Assembly: GCA_933207985.1 (NCBI GenBank)
Contig: OW240917.1
Location: forward strand, 119,662,754-119,726,753
Source: Pelobates cultripes
Lineage: Eukaryota; Chordata; Amphibia; Anura; Pelobatidae
Reading direction: 5' to 3'
Length of the DNA: 64,000 bases
Part shown: one piece after another, positions 59,895-64,000 of the stretch
How positions within the stretch are numbered: the stretch's first letter is position 1
Layout: each line of letters opens with the position of its first letter
Position numbers and translations under genes: made by a program
The notes under the pieces: model-generated
The model's database searches: none
Told to the model about the DNA's origin: nothing
The model's input: only the letters and a program-made list of their open reading frames with translations

Positions 59895-60140
59895 TTTTTT
59901 ACATAACCAAGTTCCTGAAAGCTTGACGAAGTCGTGGTATATGGAGGATTTCCAACGACCCAGTCTCTTGATGATGTGGACCGGGGTGTTTGTGCTAGAG
60001 GCTGATGAAGCGGCTCCTATGCGGAATGAGTGCCCGGAGAATGAAGCCGGATTGTAACCAAGTTTGGATAGTAGTGTTCTGACATGTGCCGTGAATTTAG
60101 CCTTGGTGAGCGGGTGCCCTTGTAGTGATAAGAGCGGAGA
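59895..60140 (-). pseudogene. Tyrosine recombinase C-terminal fragment
   Basis: Minus-strand frame with HPLTKAKFTAHVRTLL, SGHSFRIGAA (HxxR box), LGRWKSS and the catalytic Tyr in IYHDFVK. This is the C-terminal half of a tyrosine recombinase of the DIRS/Ngaro-like retroelement or Crypton type. The first catalytic Arg and the rest of the element are not seen. The downstream frame runs into the microsatellite. Confidence 0.75.
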
Positions 60141-60165
60141 GTCTAGTAAGGGCGCGTGATGGGTT

Positions 60166-60202
<37 letters not shown>

Positions 60203-61185
60203 CAAAGGAAATAAAAACCCAGTGTTTAAAAACCAAAACAGTCTTTCTGGTCTTCTCTATTGACTCCCTGCAAAAAAAAGAAAAAAAAAAAAAAAGAAAA
60301 AAGTAGGGAAGACCACAGAGGCTGTCTGTTTTCAAACACTGGCTGACCCAAGGTGCATCTAAAAAAGGTAGATATGAGTTTCCCCATCCCCACCCCCCAT
60401 TGATGTTGGAACAGGGTGTACAGATCAGTCACATAAATAAAATGATGTTAAGAAGAAAAGAAAAATCTGAACATAATCTGTTTATATGGACATTTTAGGG
60501 GATGGATTTAGATATGGTAAGTGAGCAGAAATGGAAAAGAGTGAAGGGAAGGAGGGAAGCAGAGTGGATGAGAAAAAACAAAAACAACATGTATACATCT
60601 CCTCCCCCACCACCACAGTTATGAATCTATACATGTTGTAGACATGTGGGAATGTGTCCAACGGCACCTTTCAGAGTAATGGGCTGACACCCACACACCT
60701 GGAGGTCAGCCACTACGTCCAGTGGAACAGAGTGTTATTTTAGCATTTGTCCACAGCCAACAATATTAATTCCTCCATGGTTTGGAACAGTCTTAGATTC
60801 TCTGAGTGCAAGCTGATCTTGCGCATTGCTTGTCGCTTCCAGAACAGGGGAATGAGGCTTTGAGGTGAGTTGATTCAGTGTGGAAGCACCAACATTCGGT
60901 ATGCAGAAATTGAAAGAGGGAGGGAGTGTAAGAGACAGAACGATGGGGTGAACACAATCTTTATGTTTAATTGTGATTATCACTGCATGAAGGTCTTTAC
61001 AGAATGGTTGAATGATAAGACCACCAAATGTGATGTAACGTGCCTATTTCTCTTGTACCTTTCCAGCATTCTGGATTGTGGTCAGTGGAGAATGAGACAA
61101 AATGATTGAAGCCCTAGGGATGCCATGACTTCTGCTCTGTAACACCTTTGGGGTTAAGAGTCCACTCCACCCTTCATCAATCAGG
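60141..61185. other. Non-coding with CA and A tracts
   Basis: (CA)n at 60168-60201, A-rich at 60269-60302. No gene seen. Confidence 0.6.
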
Positions 61186-62127
61186 CAGGGCCAGCACAAG
61201 TGGCTACCTTAGAGTGCCAGAGCAAGGGGGCGCAAAAATCAGAATCCCCTGCCTCTGGCTGGAGACTCAGATTTTTCAAAATACCTGTCTCCCTGCAGCC
61301 AGCGAGAACAGAGCAGCCAGGGAAGTCGGCTGGCCTCTCCTGATGATTTCAGGAGGGGGAGTGACATCCACTGCTCTTCTCCCAGGACAGCTGGGGAGTT
61401 TGGTAGAAGAGCAGGGGAAGTCATGCCTCCTCCTCCTCCTGACATCATCAGAAGAGGCTGGCCGACTTCCCTGGCTGCTCTGTTCTGGCTCCAGACTCTG
61501 TGCCGCCCCTCCCTGGCCTAAGGTAAGCCTCAGGGAGGGGGGTGGGCTGTTTTTATTAAATTATCTACCTGTTTAAGCAGCCCCACCACAGCCCCTGTCC
61601 ACTTATGCCCCCCACCACCACTGTCCCCTTATCCCCAAGCCCCTCACCACCACAGCCCCACTCTCCCAATTGCAACCCATATCACCCACACCACAGCTCC
61701 TTTCCAAAATTGTAGCCACCAACCTACTTCAGCCACTATCCCCCCAGTACAGCCCCATGCCCCCTACTACATCCTCTAACTTTTCAATTACAGCCACTAC
61801 AACCCACTACCAATGCCATTCCTGATATTAGGCTCTTAACCTGCCCCTGCTCTGTATGAATGTCTTTGTATGTCTGTGTCTGTATGACAGTGTCTGAAAG
61901 TGTGTATGCATGACATTGGCTGTGTGTCTGTATTTGTTTGGGGAAAGAAAGATACACAAGGGGGGGGGAGAGTTGTAAGAGACAAACAAGAGGGTGTAAA
62001 ACATAATAAAAGGTGATAAAGTACACTAAACAGGGAGAATTTATTTATTTATTTTTTAATAGTGGGGGGAAAGAGACAGCAAAATGCATCTTTGCCTGTG
62101 TAGCCAAAAATCCTTGCAACGGCCCTG
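61186..62127. mobile_element. Non-autonomous hAT element e
   Basis: Ends CAGGGCCAGCAC and, inverted, CAGGGCCGTTGCAAGG. Target duplication CAATCAGG/CAATTAGG (61178-61185, 62128-62135; one mismatch). The interior has a foldback at about 61312-61490 (AGCCAGGGAAGTCGGC and its complement). No transposase. Confidence 0.8.
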
Positions 62128-62135
62128 CAATTAGG

Positions 62136-63432
62136 CAGCAACCACTGTATTATCAACTCAATCTACCCGAAAAAGGTCCTGCTATTCCTGTAGGGACTTG
62201 CAATCAAGACGATTCCGTTGCTGGCCATAATCCTAATCATACAAATAATGCCAATCCTGCAGCTAATCCTTATATTATAATCCAAAGGGGTTCCCTTTGC
62301 TAATATCAGTAGTAAGATTAAGAAAGGAAATTCTAAGCAAAAACATTAGAGCGCGGTATTTTGCCATCATCTACTGTCTGTTTTCAGCTTGACTGACGAT
62401 CCTCTATCATGCTGAATACACTGTAATCTATGCTGGGCAACTGCCAAAGACCAGCACCAATCAAAATGGCACACAGGGAGAACCGGTCTGTTTCAGGTTC
62501 AATTTTGCTTCTTACATGGGATCCATTGTGCGCCACCCTCGCCTCCCTTTTTAACATGCATTGGAAGTTCCTAAGCATTGGATGATGTCAGCCAATGACC
62601 TAGAAGTGCTTGGCTTAGCCAACGAGAGTGAACAGAAGCTAGTTCTTAGGAACATACATCTGCAGGATTATTAGTGGAGACAGGGAGCATGGTCAGGCAT
62701 AACGCAGGTAAGAAGTCAAACCATTTGAAAACCGTTAGCTCTCGCGGTTACGGTCTTCCTTTAATACCCACATGTTGGGACAAAAATTTAGTAAACAGCA
62801 TGTGAATTCATGTTTGGATTGCTGCTAACGACTGTTAGTCAAACTAGTGTAGAGTTGAATAATTTTAACTACAGATTTTGCTAGCATGATGTAAAGATGA
62901 AGTTGTATTTCATGCCAGTGAAATTCATTAAAATGTGAATTGCGTGCAGGGTTAGCAGTAACAGAAACTGTTCAGCCATTCTAAAGATAAATGGAATAGT
63001 ATCCAATCCCGAATAGAAACAGCAATACATAGAACATAGAAGACGATCAAATTTCGTGTAAAGTCAAAACCTCTCATTTTCTCAGTTATAGTGATCACTT
63101 TGCAATGATACACTTTGTGAACAGAAGGTCATTAGTTGGGGGAGGGACCTGTAAGCCCTGTGCTTTGACAAGTAGCAAAAATGTTATCATGACCCTTGAT
63201 TCATAACAGTGTTAAAAATGTTATGCAGAAAGTCCAGAAAATTGTTTGTTTTAGAAGACTTGTGTAATTTACCTGTCGTTTTTCCAAGAAAGTCAAATGC
63301 AATACTCACTATACTATTATTCACCAACTTTTGCACAGTTATAATTTACTAAACATTTAAACTACACGCAATTACAGGATAGTTTTCCCCACATATAATG
63401 GGTTTTACCAATCTCTTCTAATCACAAATAGT
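62136..63432. other. Unassigned sequence
   Basis: A plus frame ends at 62301-62303 (Asn/Pro-rich) with no domain. The rest is AT-rich without motifs. Confidence 0.4.
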
Positions 63433-63557
63433 TTAAGGGGACACTTTATGGACCAGACCACTTAATCGAATTAAGTGGTCTGGTCTTGTAACCCGGTATT
63501 TGCTGCGGGGGGGGGTTCCTTTAAGCAGATAAAGGTCAGCTGATCTAAGCTATTTCA
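63433..63557. mobile_element. TTAA MITE fragment
   Basis: TTAAGGGGACACTTTATGG with the palindrome CCAGACCACTTAATCGAATTAAGTGGTCTGG. The right side is replaced by the palindrome that follows. Confidence 0.5.
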
Positions 63558-63878
63558 TGGCACTATCTCTATATAGATTCGATAAGCTCCAGGGGACTGC
63601 TTAAATTTTTTTGTTTTACATTTATTGGTACAATGTAAACATATAACATGTTATATAAAAAAAAATATAAAAAGAGATTCCTGAAAATGCTGAAACGCGT
63701 TTTTACTCTTGAAGAGCTTCCTCTGAGGAAGCTCTTCAAGAGTAAAAACGCGTTTTGGCATATTCAGAAATCTTTTATTTTATATTACATGTTATATGTT
63801 TACATTGTACCAATACATGTAAAATTATTTTTAAGAAGATCCCTGAAGCCTATCGAATCTACATAGAGGTAGTGCCAT
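63558..63878. repeat. 320-bp palindrome with hammerhead-like motifs
   Basis: Two inverted arms of about 160 bp meet near 63720. Each has CTGAGGAAGCTCTTCAAGAG followed by AAAACGCGTTTT on its own strand, which recalls a decayed hammerhead (CTGATGA, stem II, GAAACGCGT). The arms start ATGGCACTA and end in the complement. Confidence 0.8.
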
Positions 63879-64000
63879 CCCCATAAATATTGACACAAAA
63901 CTATTATACCTCAGAGCCAGGATTACAGTGCTTTGAAAAAGGTGAGCATTTTACTTATTCCACCTTTCCCATCTTTCTAAAGAGACTGCACATTGGTTCT

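Noticed and set aside
62136..62303. Asn/Pro-rich frame ending at TAA, preceded by a pyrimidine-rich AG
   Set aside because: The AG lies in the hAT terminus and the frame crosses the target duplication; no family recognised.

Overview
The window looks like a repeat-dense intronic and intergenic stretch of a vertebrate genome, most plausibly an anuran amphibian. The evidence is a vertebrate-type cytochrome P450 gene (CYP2U1) with spliced exons, low gene density, large introns, (TA)n/(CA)n microsatellites, a non-LTR element ending in (AAT)n, Ty3/gypsy and retroviral copies, piggyBac and hAT transposons, and many copies of a foldback TTAA element. The frog assignment is inference from this repeat spectrum. 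A run of exactly 100 N (10729-10828) marks an assembly gap. There is no sign of bacterial genes, operons or CRISPR.

Layout. 1-13305: a minus-strand Ty3/gypsy element (LTR 12737-13305, gag, protease, RT up to the gap). Its downstream RT part seems to reappear at 1-209, so the block between was probably inserted into it. That block holds a minus-strand gamma/epsilon-like endogenous retrovirus (ERV1: 3' LTR about 238-899, env, integrase, RNase H, RT, protease, proline-rich gag-like region), two foldback elements and the gap. 13306-24168: DNA transposons, chiefly a 4.37-kb piggyBac element with a broken transposase (16679-21049). 24169-34197: exons 5, 4, 3 and 2 of CYP2U1 on the minus strand, all joined by phase-1 introns. 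Exon 1 was not found, so intron 1 appears to run beyond the right edge (more than 29.8 kb). 36581-47005: a second, plus-strand retrovirus (ERV2) broken by an L2-like LINE (itself split by a solo LTR), a hAT element with 8-bp target duplications and two head-to-head TTAA elements. 47005-53600: a minus-strand LINE with a restriction-like endonuclease, split by a second solo LTR (5-bp target duplication) and followed by a 2.1-kb piggyBac-type element. 53600-64000: hAT elements, a Penelope-like element with long inverted arms, a tyrosine-recombinase fragment, a hammerhead-ribozyme motif and a large palindrome.

The only recognised host gene is CYP2U1, a microsomal/mitochondrial fatty-acid hydroxylase. 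Both ERVs are defective: stops, frameshifts, a lost RT aspartate in ERV1, and a lost integrase core and RNase H in ERV2. Nesting, read from exact target-site duplications, gives a relative history: ERV2 is older than the L2 insertion, which is older than its solo LTR; the LINE is older than the second solo LTR, which is older than the TTAA element inside it; the hAT element at 54074-56787 is older than the Penelope-like insertion within it.
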